Below, piece by piece: positions 40,044 through 53,180 of a stretch of DNA of 64,000 nucleotides. The stretch covers positions 1,116,001-1,180,000 of the forward strand of contig NZ_CP084874.1 in NCBI RefSeq assembly GCF_020526085.1. The letters run 5' to 3'. The DNA is from Klebsiella africana (lineage in GTDB: Bacteria > Pseudomonadota > Gammaproteobacteria > Enterobacterales > Enterobacteriaceae). The notes under the pieces are model-generated. The model saw only the letters and a program-made list of their open reading frames with translations. It searched no databases and was not told the origin of the DNA. The first letter of the stretch is position 1. Each line of letters begins with the position of its first letter. The position numbers and the translations under genes were made by a program.

Positions 40044-41216
40044 TTATCCGGCGTTGGCCTGAATGATCTCGTCTATCAGTTTATTAACCGGATCGAGAGC
40101 GATTTCGCGGGCATTGCTCTCGTAAACCGGGGAGCTCCGCACCTGGCTGGCCAGCATTTCACCATCGCGATCGGTGGTGTTGACTTCCACCAGCGTCGAG
40201 AGGCCGATGCGCAGCGGGTGCTCCGCCAGTTGTTTTTCATCCAGCTCGATACGAACCGGCAGACGCTGTACCACTTTGATCCAGTTGCCGGTGGCATTCT
40301 GCGCCGGCAGCAGGGAGAAGGCGCTGCCGGTGCCCATATCCAGACCAACCACTTTGCCGGTGTATTTCACGTCATCGCCATAGATGTCGCTGATCACGGT
40401 GGCCGGCTGGCCGATACGCATATGCGCCAGCTGCGTCTCTTTAAAGTTAGCGTCGATCCACAAGTTGGTCGCCGGGACCACCGCCATCAGCGGCGTGGTG
40501 GTGCCGATCTGCGCGCCAGGCTGTACCGAGCGACGGGAAACGTAGCCGCTAATCGGGCTGACGATCTGCGTACGCTGCAGGGCCAGCCAGGCGTTACGCA
40601 CTTCAGTGGCCGCCTGGAGCACCGCCGGTTGCTGTTCCAGCCTGGTGCCCAGCACGATCGCCTGGTTGGCGTTGTACTGCTGGATTGCCACGTCGAGTTC
40701 GGCCTGCGCGCTGGCGACGGTATCGCGGGCGTGCTGCAGCTCTTCGCGGCCGATGAGGTTCGCCGCGCCCAGCGGGATACGACGGTTCAGGTCAGCCTGC
40801 GCCTGGGCGAGGGCGGTTTTTTTGACGTCAATATTCGCCTGCAGCTGCTTGCTGTTGATCATCTGCTGGCGGGTCTGACGGACGCTGGCGGCCAGCTGTG
40901 TTTTGGCTTTCTCGAACGCCTGCTGAGCATCGGTCCGATCGAGGGTCACCAGCGGATCGCCTTTCTGCACGAAGTCCGTATTGTCTGCCCAGACTTTGGT
41001 CACGCTGCCCGAGACCTGGGCCATAATTTGTACCTGGTTCCCTGCCACATAGGCATCGTCGGTCTCTTCGTAGTGACGCAGTACCAGAAACCAGTAAATC
41101 CCATATGCCACGGCAATAATAATAAAGAGCAATGTCAGCAACAGAAGGGCGCCTTTACGCTTCCCTTTTTTGCTGCCTGGTTGCTGCGGGGTTTGGCTCT
41201 CCGCATTTGCGCTCAT
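40044..41216 (-). CDS. emrA: Multidrug efflux membrane-fusion protein EmrA
   Basis: Periplasmic adaptor linking EmrB to TolC. The 390-residue protein has a short basic cytoplasmic N-terminus, one membrane span (about 27-48), a lipoyl/barrel-sandwich domain and a long alpha-hairpin coiled coil (about 95-200). I start at ATG 41216 (MSANAESQTPQQP), as in E. coli, instead of the in-frame GTG/ATG at 41231. A 125-bp gap separates it from emrR. Confidence 0.94.
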   Translation of the reverse strand: MSANAESQTPQQPGSKKGKRKGALLLLTLLFIIIAVAYGIYWFLVLRHYEETDDAYVAGNQVQIMAQVSGSVTKVWADNTDFVQKGDPLVTLDRTDAQQAFEKAKTQLAASVRQTRQQMINSKQLQANIDVKKTALAQAQADLNRRIPLGAANLIGREELQHARDTVASAQAELDVAIQQYNANQAIVLGTRLEQQPAVLQAATEVRNAWLALQRTQIVSPISGYVSRRSVQPGAQIGTTTPLMAVVPATNLWIDANFKETQLAHMRIGQPATVISDIYGDDVKYTGKVVGLDMGTGSAFSLLPAQNATGNWIKVVQRLPVRIELDEKQLAEHPLRIGLSTLVEVNTTDRDGEMLASQVRSSPVYESNAREIALDPVNKLIDEIIQANAG

Positions 41217-41272
41217 GTTATTCTCCACCATCTTATTATTTCACATCGGCTGAGCCGACCTGTTTATCAGAA

Positions 41273-41296
41273 AGGCCAGCAGAGATCTGCTGGCCT
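41273..41296. terminator. Perfect hairpin between emrR and emrA
   Basis: The arms aggccagcag and ctgctggcct pair perfectly around AGAT. In the direction of the operon it is followed by TTCTGATAAAC, with no real T tract. It may attenuate or process the emrRAB transcript rather than end it. Confidence 0.55.
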
Positions 41297-41341
41297 GGCT
41301 GTTTTCCTTGCAACGTAAAAATGGGCTGAGCGATGCCGCCC

Positions 41342-41872
41342 TTAGCGTAGAGAGTCCGCCAGCACGCCTTCTTCTTCCATCTGGTCAAGGCGGCTCAGGA
41401 GTTTGCGGGTGATATGTTCGAGCTGATCTTTTTCGCTGGTGCTGAGTGAAGACCACAGCTGATGCAGACAGTTATGCTGCGGTGGCAGGACTTCACGCAA
41501 AAACTGATGGCCCTTTTCGGTCAGCTGCAGATGCAGACAGCGGCGATCGTTATCGCTCTCGCGGCGTTCAATCCAGCCGCGTTTTTCCAGTTCATCAGCG
41601 ATACGAGTGGCGTTGGTACGTGATGAGCCCAGCGCGCAGCTCAGCTCGGACGGCTGGATGCTGTGGTTTTCCTGCGACTCCAGCGTAATCAGCGCCATAA
41701 ATAATGTCTCGTTAATTCCCTGCGCTTTGAGCATTTTATTGCGATTTTCCAGCAGCTTACCTTGCATGTGCATGCAAAGACGAGTTAACAGGATCTCCTG
41801 AAACGGGAAATCTTCATGGCGGCTGGCGCGGAATTTGAGCATTTGCTCAATGGGAGTAAACGAACTATCCAT
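41342..41872 (-). CDS. emrR: MarR-family repressor EmrR (MprA)
   Basis: Repressor of emrRAB released by uncouplers and salicylate-like compounds. The 176-residue protein has a MarR winged-helix core, with the recognition region [29 protein letters not shown] at about 83-111 and flanking dimerisation helices. It leads the emr operon, and its own promoter lies just upstream. Confidence 0.95.
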   Translation of the reverse strand: MDSSFTPIEQMLKFRASRHEDFPFQEILLTRLCMHMQGKLLENRNKMLKAQGINETLFMALITLESQENHSIQPSELSCALGSSRTNATRIADELEKRGWIERRESDNDRRCLHLQLTEKGHQFLREVLPPQHNCLHQLWSSLSTSEKDQLEHITRKLLSRLDQMEEEGVLADSLR

Positions 41873-41902
41873 TTGGGTATGACCTCATTAATTACAGCCG
41901 AT

Positions 41903-41930
41903 ATAATAACTATTGTGACAAATAAATCAA
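41903..41930 (-). promoter_or_regulatory. Candidate emrR promoter
   Basis: On the minus strand TTGATT (41925-41930) and TATTAT (41903-41908) are 16 bp apart, about 30 bp upstream of the emrR start. EmrR autoregulation at this region is known in E. coli; no clean operator palindrome was assigned. Confidence 0.6.
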
Positions 41931-41962
41931 ATGAATTATTGACTAAAACTGATACGTAAAGC

Positions 41963-42298
41963 TTAGAGCCCGCTGGCGATTTTCCAGGCCAGACCATAGG
42001 CAAACGCCGACAGCAGAGTCGGAACAATAATGCTGCGGGTTTTCCAGAAGGCGCCCCCCAGCACCAAAAAGCCGATCAGCGTCGGCACCAGGCGGTGGGC
42101 GTCGGCGAGGATCTCCGGTACGCTGGAGACAACCAGCAGCGCGCAAATCGAGGCGATGCCGATAGTGTCGAGTAACACGCTGACCGGGCCGCGGCGGGCA
42201 GGACGGGCATGGCCCGCGCGCAGACGCAGGGGAAGATAGCGAAACAGATAGTTGACGCCGCCGACAATCATTCCAAGCAGTAGGACCTCACTGTTCAT
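41963..42298 (-). CDS. ygaH: L-valine exporter subunit YgaH
   Basis: Small AzlD-type membrane partner of YgaZ, together exporting branched-chain amino acids and reported for methionine. It has 111 residues, about four membrane spans, and an Arg-rich loop (YLPLRLRAG, about 21-29). It overlaps ygaZ by 11 bases, the normal coupled arrangement. Confidence 0.93.
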   Translation of the reverse strand: MNSEVLLLGMIVGGVNYLFRYLPLRLRAGHARPARRGPVSVLLDTIGIASICALLVVSSVPEILADAHRLVPTLIGFLVLGGAFWKTRSIIVPTLLSAFAYGLAWKIASGL

Positions 42299-43034
42299 CC
42301 GGCATCCCCTTGAGCATGGCCTGGACCAGCGCCGTCAGACACCCGCAGACAATTCCGGCGAGGATCGCCGCCGGAATGGAAAATAAGAGAATACCGCCCA
42401 GCGCGCCTGCCAGCGCCGCCGTGACGCAGAGCGACTGCTGACGCTGGAAAGAGGCCAGCAGGAAGCTCATAAACAGCGCCGGCAGCATAAAACCGAGGGC
42501 GGCTTCTATCGCGGGATAATCCACCAGCAGGCCATTGCCGGACCAGGCGCCAGCCAGCGTGCCGCATACCCACGACGCCCACGAGGTAAACGCGAGACCG
42601 AGCATCCAGTTTTCGCTCCAGCGACGGTTGTCGCGAACCAGCCTGGCGGTGGCGGCGGCGAAAACCTCATCGGTCAGGCCGAAGGCCCAGAGGGCGGTTT
42701 TCTTTTTGTTCAGCGCGGTATGGATGCGGCTGCGCAGCGAGGGGCCATACAGCACGTGGCGGACATCCATCGCCATCACCGTCAGGGCCGCGACCCACAG
42801 TGAACTGCCGGCGGCCAGCATGGCGGTGATCACAAACTGGCTGGCGCCGGCGTAAATAATGCAGGAGAAAAACAGGCTTTCCAGCGGGGTAAATCCCAAC
42901 CGGGTAGCGTTCAATCCGAAGGCGAATGCCACCGGCAGGTAGCTGATGACGATGGGGAGGCTGTCTTTGATGCCTTCGCCGATCGTGGCGACACGTTCAG
43001 GTAAGGCACAGGTTAAGGGCGCGGGGTTTTCCAT
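42288..43034 (-). CDS. ygaZ: L-valine exporter subunit YgaZ
   Basis: AzlC-type inner-membrane exporter for branched-chain amino acids. The 248-residue sequence has about seven spans; family marks are [15 protein letters not shown] (about 26), YAGASQFV (about 61) and the [13 protein letters not shown] loop (about 88). It is the first gene of ygaZH. Confidence 0.94.
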   Translation of the reverse strand: MENPAPLTCALPERVATIGEGIKDSLPIVISYLPVAFAFGLNATRLGFTPLESLFFSCIIYAGASQFVITAMLAAGSSLWVAALTVMAMDVRHVLYGPSLRSRIHTALNKKKTALWAFGLTDEVFAAATARLVRDNRRWSENWMLGLAFTSWASWVCGTLAGAWSGNGLLVDYPAIEAALGFMLPALFMSFLLASFQRQQSLCVTAALAGALGGILLFSIPAAILAGIVCGCLTALVQAMLKGMPDEQ

Positions 43035-43180
43035 ATGAATAACTTATCGCTGGATCCATGTGAAGGTGGCAATTTGATCGATGTATCCACCTTAACAGAG
43101 GGCGACGCGCCTTTACACTATGGAAATTCCTGGAATCCGCTTTTCCATGACCCTGGCGATGAGAAAGGGGGCAAGGGGGC

Positions 43181-43203
43181 GGATAAGGCGCAGAGCCTTA
43201 TCC
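43181..43203 (-). terminator. Hairpin downstream of proX
   Basis: The arms ggataaggc and gccttatcc pair perfectly around a five-base loop, ten bases beyond the proX stop. It resembles a REP half-unit and has no T tract. The remaining gap up to ygaZ (43035-43180) has no gene I can support; the E. coli pseudogene ygaY is not seen. Confidence 0.65.
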
Positions 43204-43213
43204 GTGAGCGGGT

Positions 43214-44212
43214 TTACTGCTGTGCGGCGAGCGCGGTTTTCACCCAGCTGTCGAACAGCGGCTGGTGGGCTTTGATCCAGCCGTCAACATGACCATTGAT
43301 GTCGGCTTCGGAAGCATGGCCTTCGTGCATCATCGCATTCTCGGCGTTGATGTCGGCGATCGGCAGCTTCATGACGCTAAACAAGGTGGCGGCGGCCGGA
43401 TTTTTCTCCGCCCATGCCTTGTTGGCGACAATATGCATGGTGTTCACCGGGAAGCCATAGTTGGCGCCGTTGGCCAGTTTGGTGTCGATATTTTTCTGCT
43501 CGCCTGGCAGGGAGGAGAACGGTACCTGCAGCCAGACGACGTCTTTGCCAGGCTTCAGCACGTCGCTGACCCAGTACGGCGTCCAGGTATAGTAGAGCAC
43601 CGGTTTACCTTCTTTATAGCGGGCGATGGTGTCGGCCATCATCGCCGCGTAGTTGCCCTGGTTATGGGTGACGGTGTTGCTCAGGCCATAGGCGTCAATC
43701 TGATGGTTAATTACCGCTTCGCAGCCCCAGCCTGGGGTGCAGCCGGTGAGATCCGCTTTACCGTCGTTGTTGGTATCAAACAGTTTGGCGATCTGCGGAT
43801 CTTTGAGCTGATCGATGGAGGTGATGTGGTACTGCTCAGCGGTTTTTTTGTCGATCAAATAGCCCTGGGCGGCGCCTGAGACGTACACTCCTTTGCGATA
43901 GAATTTGTTATCACCGCCCGCCGCTGCGTACATGTCATCGTGCAGGGGCTGCCAGTTAGTGGCGATAAAGGTGGTATCCCCGGCGGCAATCGACGTATAG
44001 GCGACGTTATAGTCTACTTCGCTGGGCTTCTCGACGGTGTAGCCCAGCTTCTCCAGCGCGCGACTGACCAGCAAGGTCTGGAATGTTTCTTCCGAAATGG
44101 TGCTCTGGGCGGGCTTCACGGTAATCCCTTTGCCCGGCAGGTCGGCGGCGAAGGCGCTGGTGGCGAGCAGGGTGGCAAAGGCGGCGGTGGCCATCATCGT
44201 GCTATGTCGCAT
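43214..44212 (-). CDS. proX: Glycine betaine-binding periplasmic protein ProX
   Basis: Binds glycine betaine and proline betaine for the ProU importer. It is 332 residues long with a signal peptide ([16 protein letters not shown], cleavage after AFA). Aromatic residues for the ligand cage lie in NWQPLHDDM (about 88) and TWTPYWVSD (about 210). It is third in proVWX. Confidence 0.95.
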   Translation of the reverse strand: MRHSTMMATAAFATLLATSAFAADLPGKGITVKPAQSTISEETFQTLLVSRALEKLGYTVEKPSEVDYNVAYTSIAAGDTTFIATNWQPLHDDMYAAAGGDNKFYRKGVYVSGAAQGYLIDKKTAEQYHITSIDQLKDPQIAKLFDTNNDGKADLTGCTPGWGCEAVINHQIDAYGLSNTVTHNQGNYAAMMADTIARYKEGKPVLYYTWTPYWVSDVLKPGKDVVWLQVPFSSLPGEQKNIDTKLANGANYGFPVNTMHIVANKAWAEKNPAAATLFSVMKLPIADINAENAMMHEGHASEADINGHVDGWIKAHQPLFDSWVKTALAAQQ

Positions 44213-44289
44213 GGTGGTTCCTTTTTTTGTTTAACGGGAAGGGCCGCTCCCGGGCATCGGCTGCTGTCGGGGAGCGGCGCTGTATCGGC

Positions 44290-45357
44290 TTATCGACAGA
44301 AAGGACGAGTGATAAGCCCCAGCGGGCCGGTGGTGTACCAGCGGCGGTTGCCGCGACTGCGGGCGTCGCGGCCGACGGCCTGAGTGAGGCGGTCAAGGAT
44401 AATCGCCAGGATCACAATCCCCACCCCGCCGACGGTGGCCAGACCCATATCGAGGCGGCCAATGCCGCGCAGTACCATCTGGCCGAGACCGCCGACGGCG
44501 ATCATCGAGGCGATCACTACCATCGACAGGGCCAGCATCAGGGTCTGGTTAACCCCGGCCATAATGGTGGGCATCGCCAGCGGCAGCTGAACTTTAAACA
44601 GCAGCTGGCGCGGGCTGGCGCCAAACGAGCGCGACGCTTCGATCAGATCCGCCGGTACCTGGTTTATCCCGAGGATGGTCAGACGGACGATCGGCGGCAG
44701 GGCGAAGATAATCGTCACCACTACGCCGGGCACGTTGCCGATGCCGAACAGCATCACGATCGGCACCAGGTAGACGAAGGCCGGTGTGGTCTGCATGGCA
44801 TCCAGCAGCGGGCGGATAATTTTCGCCGCCCGCGGACTGCGCGCCAGCCAGATCCCCAGCGGCAGGCCGATGATCATGCAGAACAGCAGGGCAGTGAGGA
44901 CCAGCGCCAGGGTGACCATCGCCTGCGACCACGCGCCGATGGCGCCGATGGCAATCAGCGATACCAGGGTGGCGACCCCCATGCCGAGGCTGGAGATCTG
45001 CCAGGCGATCAGCGCGAAGACGATAATCGCCACTGGCGCCGGCATCCCCAACAGCAGCTGCTGGAAGGCGCTGAGGATGTAGTCGATCGGCACGCGGATC
45101 CCCTGGAACAGCGGACGGAAGTGCAGCACGATCCAGTCAATGGCGTGGGTGACCCAGCTGTCGAGTGGGATCAGGGTTTTGTGGAACGGGTCCATGATAT
45201 TGAATTGTTCCGGCTGCGGCGCCGGGGCGCTGTGCAGCCAGTCGGCGCCGCCGCCATTGGCCGGTGCGGCATTCGAGGCGCCACCCCAGGCGTCGGCAGC
45301 CTGCGCGGCGCTGTCGGTTGCCGGGGCGCTGTCCCACGGATTAGTTTGATCAGCCAT
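44290..45357 (-). CDS. proW: Glycine betaine ABC transporter permease ProW
   Basis: Inner-membrane subunit of ProU. The 355-residue protein has a long acidic and Ala-rich hydrophilic N-terminus (about 1-65) followed by seven or more spans and the EAA loop [20 protein letters not shown] (about 240-259) that contacts ProV. It overlaps proV by eight bases. Confidence 0.95.
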   Translation of the reverse strand: MADQTNPWDSAPATDSAAQAADAWGGASNAAPANGGGADWLHSAPAPQPEQFNIMDPFHKTLIPLDSWVTHAIDWIVLHFRPLFQGIRVPIDYILSAFQQLLLGMPAPVAIIVFALIAWQISSLGMGVATLVSLIAIGAIGAWSQAMVTLALVLTALLFCMIIGLPLGIWLARSPRAAKIIRPLLDAMQTTPAFVYLVPIVMLFGIGNVPGVVVTIIFALPPIVRLTILGINQVPADLIEASRSFGASPRQLLFKVQLPLAMPTIMAGVNQTLMLALSMVVIASMIAVGGLGQMVLRGIGRLDMGLATVGGVGIVILAIILDRLTQAVGRDARSRGNRRWYTTGPLGLITRPFCR

Positions 45358-46552
45358 GATTCACCCCCTCGCGATCTAAAGCCTGGAGCAACATTCGTTT
45401 GGAAATGATGCCAATGTATTGTTGTTCTTCATCCACTACCGGGACGGCGCACGGGGCCTGACCGACGTGGGAGAGCAGATCGCTGAGCGGCGTTTGCGCC
45501 TCTACCGCCAGCGGGGCGTCAATCAACGCCGCCTCGATCCCCTGGCCGGCGCTGAGGGCTGTTTTCAGAGAATCAATTGAGACAATCCCGACAAAGCGAT
45601 TCCCGCGCTCGATGACATAGCCATATTCCCGGTCTTCATCCTGTAATAATTTCAGCGCGGAGCGGGGGCCAAAACCAGGCGTTTTACGAATCAGGCCGAC
45701 CGGGCTACGGCGGGCAATATCTTTCGCGCTGAAGACCTGGCTAATATCCACACCGCGGAAGAAGGTGCGGACATAATCATTGGCCGGATTATTTAATATT
45801 TCATCCGGAGTGCCGACCTGAACCACTTCGCCATTTTGCATAATAGCGATGCGATCGCCAATGCGCATGGCTTCATCAAGGTCATGGGAAATAAAAACGA
45901 TAGTCCGTTGATGCTTAGCCTGTAATTTGATGAGCTCATCCTGCATTTCGGTGCGAATGAGCGGATCGAGCGCGGAGAAGGCTTCATCCATCAGCAGAAT
46001 ATCGGGATTAATTGCCAGGGCACGGGCTAAACCGACGCGCTGACGCATCCCGCCGGAGAGCTCATCCGGCCAGGCGTGAGCATAATTCTCCAGCCCCACC
46101 TGACGCAGCGCCTCCCGCGCTTTTTGCTCTCGTTCGGCGGCCGGAACGCCGGCCAGCGCCATGCCAAACGCCGTGTTGTCCAGCACGCTCATGTGCGGCA
46201 TCAGTGCAAAGGACTGAAAAACCATCGCAATTTTCTTGCGGCGCACCTCGCGTAGCTCGGCATCCGACATTTTGGCGATATCGACCCCGTCAATCAGCAC
46301 CTGGCCGCGGGTGGGTTCAATCAGGCGATTGAGAAGGCGAACCATGGTGGATTTCCCCGAGCCGGAGAGCCCCATGATGACGAATATCTCGCCTTCTTCA
46401 ATGGCCAGACTGGCGTCTTTGACGCCAAGCGACAGCCCCGTTTTTTCCAGTATTTGCGCTTTGTTGAGTCCTTTCTCAATATATTTGAAAGCCCGGTGGG
46501 GGTGCTCGCCAAATATCTTATAAAGATTTTTAATTTCTAATTTAATTGCCAT
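45350..46552 (-). CDS. proV: Glycine betaine ABC transporter ATPase ProV
   Basis: ATPase of the osmotically controlled ProU importer. Walker [10 protein letters not shown] (about 61-69), signature LSGGMRQRV (about 168), Walker [13 protein letters not shown] (about 183) and two C-terminal CBS motifs (about 285-395) that sense ionic strength in this class. The 400-residue length is normal. In E. coli a downstream H-NS-binding region inside proV represses the operon. Confidence 0.95.
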   Translation of the reverse strand: MAIKLEIKNLYKIFGEHPHRAFKYIEKGLNKAQILEKTGLSLGVKDASLAIEEGEIFVIMGLSGSGKSTMVRLLNRLIEPTRGQVLIDGVDIAKMSDAELREVRRKKIAMVFQSFALMPHMSVLDNTAFGMALAGVPAAEREQKAREALRQVGLENYAHAWPDELSGGMRQRVGLARALAINPDILLMDEAFSALDPLIRTEMQDELIKLQAKHQRTIVFISHDLDEAMRIGDRIAIMQNGEVVQVGTPDEILNNPANDYVRTFFRGVDISQVFSAKDIARRSPVGLIRKTPGFGPRSALKLLQDEDREYGYVIERGNRFVGIVSIDSLKTALSAGQGIEAALIDAPLAVEAQTPLSDLLSHVGQAPCAVPVVDEEQQYIGIISKRMLLQALDREGVNHG

Positions 46553-46620
46553 GCAATAGAGAAGTTCCTGTTATTTGTTTATTGCGATATGATACCCGAT
46601 GGTGATTATGATCTTTTTAC

Positions 46621-46648
46621 ACCCTAACATACTCAGATTCTGTGACAA
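46621..46648 (-). promoter_or_regulatory. Candidate proU promoter
   Basis: On the minus strand TTGTCA (46643-46648) and TAGGGT (46621-46626) are separated by 16 bp. The G-rich -10 hexamer is unusual and resembles the osmoregulated proU promoter of E. coli as I remember it. It lies about 65 bp upstream of proV. The remaining 356-bp gap is AT-rich and holds no gene. Confidence 0.6.
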
Positions 46649-46865
46649 CCCTCAATGGCAAACTCTCGGCAAAATGGGAAGACGGGATTTACGGTTCAGC
46701 CCCCGTGATATAAGGGCTGAGAGGCAATTTATTGCGGGTGATATTTTTTGATTATCTTTGGATAATTCGTCTGGAATGGCATGGTTTTCTGCTAAATATG
46801 ACGCAGTGATGACAGTTAAGCTATGGAGGGAATATTTGGCAGAGAAAGCGTTATTCTGAGAAATA

Positions 46866-46898
46866 GAAAACCAGGAATTCGTCCGTGATATTCCTGGT
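46866..46898 (-). terminator. Intrinsic terminator of nrdHIEF
   Basis: The arms accaggaat and attcctggt form a 9-bp stem; on the minus strand it is followed by TTTTC. It lies ten bases beyond the nrdF stop. Confidence 0.85.
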
Positions 46899-46908
46899 GA
46901 AAGTAGGG

Positions 46909-49995
<3,087 letters not shown>

Positions 49996-50023
<28 letters not shown>

Positions 50024-50406
50024 AATTCGCTGACTCCTTTACGCACAGTGTTGATATCGTCAGGGGTTCCCATCAGCTCGAAGCGGTAGAGATAGGGCAC
50101 GGCGCATTTTTGCGCGATGACCTCCCCGGCGCGCCCCCAGGCGTCGCCAAAGTTGCGGTTGCCAGCGGCAATCACTCCGCGGATCAGCTGGCGGTTATGC
50201 ACGTCGTTTAAAAAGCGGATCGCCTGACGCGGCACCGCGCCAGCCGTACCGCCGCCGCCATAGCTGGGAACGATGAGAATATAGGGGGCGTCTACCTGCA
50301 GATGTTCGCGCTCGTTCAGCGGGATGCGCACCGCCGGCAGCCCCAGGCGCTGCACAAAGCGATGGGTATTCTCTGAACGGCTGGAGAAGTAGACGATGAG
50401 GCTCAT
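49996..50406 (-). CDS. nrdI: Flavodoxin-like NrdI
   Basis: FMN protein that supplies the oxidant to load the manganese-tyrosyl cofactor of NrdF. It has 136 residues with a flavodoxin start ([15 protein letters not shown], about 3-17) and the [12 protein letters not shown] loop (about 51). It overlaps both nrdH and nrdE. Confidence 0.95.
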
Positions 50407-50648
50407 GCGCTGGCCGCCGTGGCGGAGGGGCGCAGGCGATTGATCATATCCGGGCGGAAGCCGCTCCAGCGCAGATCGCCGGCGATCACCACCGGCAGCT
50501 GGCGAAATCCCTGCTCGCGCAGGGTGTCGATAGCGTCCGGCTGCTGGTCGATGTTTATCATTTCAAAAGGCAGTCCCCGGCTCTCCATGGCTCGCCGGGT
50601 GGCATGACATTGCACGCAGTCATTTCGAGTGTAAATAATAATGCGCAT
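50403..50648 (-). CDS. nrdH: Glutaredoxin-like electron donor NrdH
   Basis: Thioredoxin-reductase-dependent reductant for NrdEF. The 81-residue protein has the redox motif CVQC (about 11-14) and the FRQLPVV cis-proline turn (about 48-54). I start at ATG 50648 ([11 protein letters not shown]), matching E. coli; an upstream ATG at 50663 is in frame. It opens the nrdHIEF operon. Confidence 0.94.
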   Translation of the reverse strand: MRIIIYTRNDCVQCHATRRAMESRGLPFEMINIDQQPDAIDTLREQGFRQLPVVIAGDLRWSGFRPDMINRLRPSATAASA

Positions 50649-50723
50649 GATTCGTATTTCCATTTAAGATAACAACACGGCGCTAAACGCAGCGTCGAAC
50701 GTTGTGGGTCATTCGATAAGGAA

Positions 50724-50770
50724 ATACTAGATGTAGTTATTTAAAACTTCAACCACTCAATATATAGCGT
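50724..50770 (-). promoter_or_regulatory. Pair of NrdR boxes upstream of nrdH
   Basis: Two NrdR-like palindromes, ATACTAGATGTAGTTA (50724-50739) and ACTCAATATATAGCGT (50755-50770), begin 31 bp apart, three helical turns, as is typical for NrdR. They lie 76-122 bp upstream of nrdH and would overlap its promoter. Confidence 0.8.
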
Positions 50771-50831
50771 TTTTGGCAAAGAATTCCCCCGCCGGGATCG
50801 TTCGGCGGAGGAGGAGGGAGGCTGTGCGGAA

Positions 50832-51263
50832 CTACAGGCGCATAGCGACGGCGAGGCGGTTAAAGGCGTTCATCAGGCTGATGGCTAAGGTCAGATCGCT
50901 TATCTGACGCGGGGTAAAATGCTCCTGCAGCGGCAGGTAGACGTCATCTTCCGCATGGCTGGCAGCAATATCAGTGACCGACTCGGCCCACGCCAGCGCT
51001 GCGCGTTCGGCAGGTGTGAAGTGAGCGCTTACCCGCCAGCCGGCCAGAGCATCCAGCTTGCTTTGCGCCATGCCGCCTTTGCGCAGCGCCTGGCTGTGCT
51101 TCTCAAGGCAGAAGGCGCAGCCGTTGATCTGCGACACGCGTAAATAAACCAGCTCCACCAGGGCGCTGCCCAGCTCGCTTTTCTCCAGCGCGATGCTGGC
51201 CTGTACCAGTCCTTTATAAACTTCCGCGCTCAGTTCACTGAATGGCTGACGTAATTGGCTCAT
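50832..51263 (-). CDS. AhpD-like carboxymuconolactone decarboxylase family protein
   Basis: The 143-residue protein has the AhpD/CMD core with the CxxC pair in NGCAFCLEKHSQALR (about 48-62) and a conserved His three residues after the second Cys region, as in alkylhydroperoxidase-like proteins. It probably acts as a small cytoplasmic peroxidatic or redox enzyme; the substrate is unknown. GGAGA precedes the ATG. It is divergent from a MocR-type regulator that likely controls it. Confidence 0.87.
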   Translation of the reverse strand: MSQLRQPFSELSAEVYKGLVQASIALEKSELGSALVELVYLRVSQINGCAFCLEKHSQALRKGGMAQSKLDALAGWRVSAHFTPAERAALAWAESVTDIAASHAEDDVYLPLQEHFTPRQISDLTLAISLMNAFNRLAVAMRL

Positions 51264-51351
51264 GGTGTTCTCCTCTCTAAGTCGGCAGCCAAAATAGCAC
51301 TATAATGGACTGCAAAAGATAGCCATATTGTGATGAAAAAAGCAGACCATA

Positions 51352-52713
51352 ATGGAAGTGACTTACCTCCCGCTTTATCAGCGTATCGCCCGCCAGCTGA
51401 AATCGGCGATTGAACGTGGCGAACTGGCTCCGGGCAGCCGTCTGCCCGCCAGCCGGGTGTTTGCTCAGGAGCAGGGCGTCTCCCGGGCGACTATCGAAAG
51501 CGCCTGGGGCGAACTGGTCGCTCAGGGCTGGCTTGAGCGGCGTGGGCAGGCGGGGACTTTTGTCAGCGAGCGGCTCAGCCCGCGCCAGCTGGCACCGGTA
51601 CCGCCAGCGCAACCAGCCGCATCGGCGGAGCCGTTGCCCTTTCAGATGGGGCTGCCGGCGCTGGATCTCTTTCCGCGTGGGCTGTGGGCGCGAGTGATGG
51701 GCCGTCGGCTGCGGACGCAGTCGCGGTTCGACCTTGCTCCCGGCGATCCCGGCGGCGACCCGCTTCTGCGCCAGGCGATCGTCGATTATCTGCGCCTGTC
51801 GCGCAGTATTGACTGCCAGCCGGAGCAAGTGCTGATCACCAGCAACTATGCTACCTCCATGGATCTTATCCTGCGTACCCTGGCTCAGCCCGGCCAGCAT
51901 ATGTGGATGGAAGATCCCGGTTACCCCTTTATCCGCCCGGTCGTTGAGGCCCGGCAGCTGGTGGTGGATGCGATCCCGGTGGATGAGCAAGGGATGGATA
52001 TCGGCTGGGGCCAACGCTACCACGCGCAGGCGCGGTTTGCTCTGCTCACCCCGGCGCACCAGAGCCCGCTGGGAGTTGCGCTGTCGCTGCCCCGGCGTCG
52101 CCAGCTGCTGGCGTGGGCCGCAGAGCGCGACGCGTGGATTATTGAAGACGATTACGATAGTGAGTTTCGCTATCATGGCAAACCGCTACCGCCATTGAAA
52201 AGTCTCGATGCGCCGCAGCGGGTTATCTACGCGGGTACCTTCAGTAAGTCGATGTTCCCGGCGCTACGCACCGCCTGGCTGGTGGTGCCGACTTCTCTGG
52301 TGGCGCGTTTTCGTCGGGCGGTGGAGCCCCAGCCCTGCACCGTTCCCACCTTGTGGCAGCAGACGCTGGCGGATTTTATCCAGCAGGGCCATTTCTGGCG
52401 TCATCTGAAGAAAATGCGCACCAGCTACAGCCAACGTAGGCAATGGCTGGAGTCGGCTCTGCAGGCGCAGGGCTTTCAGGTCACGCCGCAGCAGGGAGGT
52501 ATTCAACTGGTCATGCCGGTCAGCGGCGACGATTGCCTGCTGGCGCGACGGGCGACAGCGGCCGGGCTGGCGGTGCAGGCGCTGAGTGACTGGCGGATAC
52601 GCCATGTTGGAGAAGGGGGATTACTGATGAGTTTTACCAATATTCGCTCGGCGGCAATGGCTGATACGCTGGCCCAGCGGCTCAGAGAGGCGATCGCGAA
52701 AAAGGGTGCATAA
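51352..52713 (+). CDS. MocR/PdxR-family regulator (GntR HTH fused to aminotransferase)
   Basis: The 453-residue protein joins a GntR winged helix (about 1-75, with SRVFAQEQGVSRATIESAW) to a fold-type I aminotransferase domain. The PLP lysine is expected in YAGTFSKSMFPALR (about 290), after DDYDSEFRYHGKPLP (about 263-277). PLP or an amino compound bound there would tune DNA binding. It is divergent from the AhpD-like gene with only 88 bp between, so that gene and itself are the likely targets. Confidence 0.9.
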   Translation: MEVTYLPLYQRIARQLKSAIERGELAPGSRLPASRVFAQEQGVSRATIESAWGELVAQGWLERRGQAGTFVSERLSPRQLAPVPPAQPAASAEPLPFQMGLPALDLFPRGLWARVMGRRLRTQSRFDLAPGDPGGDPLLRQAIVDYLRLSRSIDCQPEQVLITSNYATSMDLILRTLAQPGQHMWMEDPGYPFIRPVVEARQLVVDAIPVDEQGMDIGWGQRYHAQARFALLTPAHQSPLGVALSLPRRRQLLAWAAERDAWIIEDDYDSEFRYHGKPLPPLKSLDAPQRVIYAGTFSKSMFPALRTAWLVVPTSLVARFRRAVEPQPCTVPTLWQQTLADFIQQGHFWRHLKKMRTSYSQRRQWLESALQAQGFQVTPQQGGIQLVMPVSGDDCLLARRATAAGLAVQALSDWRIRHVGEGGLLMSFTNIRSAAMADTLAQRLREAIAKKGA

Positions 52714-52743
52714 AAAACCCCTGCGGCCAGAGGCGCGCAGGGG
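52712..52743 (-). terminator. Terminator of ygaM (possibly bidirectional)
   Basis: The arms cccctgcg and cgcagggg are followed on the minus strand by six T. It lies about 90 bp beyond the ygaM stop and directly after the stop of the MocR gene. Confidence 0.75.
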
Positions 52744-52832
52744 CTGACGCGTATTTGTTATCTTCATTTCTATCCGTGAAACTGGCGGGCTCCCGCTCGC
52801 TCGTAGAACAGCGGAAGCTGACGCTTTAGGTA

Positions 52833-53180
52833 TTATCGACGTAAATTGAGCAATACGCCAATAAATACCCCGACGGCGGCGGCAGCACCCACGCTGTGCC
52901 ATGGTTTATTGCGTACATAGGTGTCGGCGCAACCCAGCGCATCGCATGCTGCCTGGCGTGCATCTAACGCCGCCTGCTGCACCCGGTTGTGGCCGTTAAG
53001 GCGGGCACGGGTCTCTTTTAACAGCGACTGTGCTTTAACACGCGCCGCTTCCGCTTCCTCTTTTGCGTCACTGCCCCATGATTTCAGCACCTCTTCCAGC
53101 GTATCCGCTAATTGGCTGACATCGTTATGAATATCTTCGGCATTCTCGTCAAAATTGTTGCGGTTCACATGGTTAGCCAT
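52833..53180 (-). CDS. ygaM: DUF883 inner-membrane-anchored protein YgaM
   Basis: The 115-residue protein of the ElaB/YqjD/YgaM family has an acidic helical N-terminal part (about 10-70), a C-terminal membrane span (WHSVGAAAAVGVFIGVLLNL, about 94-113) and a basic end (RR). Family members are reported to tether ribosomes to the membrane in stationary phase. I start at ATG 53180 (MANHVNRNNF) with GGGAGA before it; the longer in-frame reading to 53300 has no family match. Confidence 0.9.
   Translation of the reverse strand: MANHVNRNNFDENAEDIHNDVSQLADTLEEVLKSWGSDAKEEAEAARVKAQSLLKETRARLNGHNRVQQAALDARQAACDALGCADTYVRNKPWHSVGAAAAVGVFIGVLLNLRR

Noticed and set aside
40017..41318. 433-codon plus-strand frame opposite emrA
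   Set aside because: Antisense of emrA; no ribosome site or recognisable domain.
43035..43292. 85-codon plus-strand frame after ygaZ
   Set aside because: It runs into the proX coding region in antisense and through the proX hairpin; no ribosome site.
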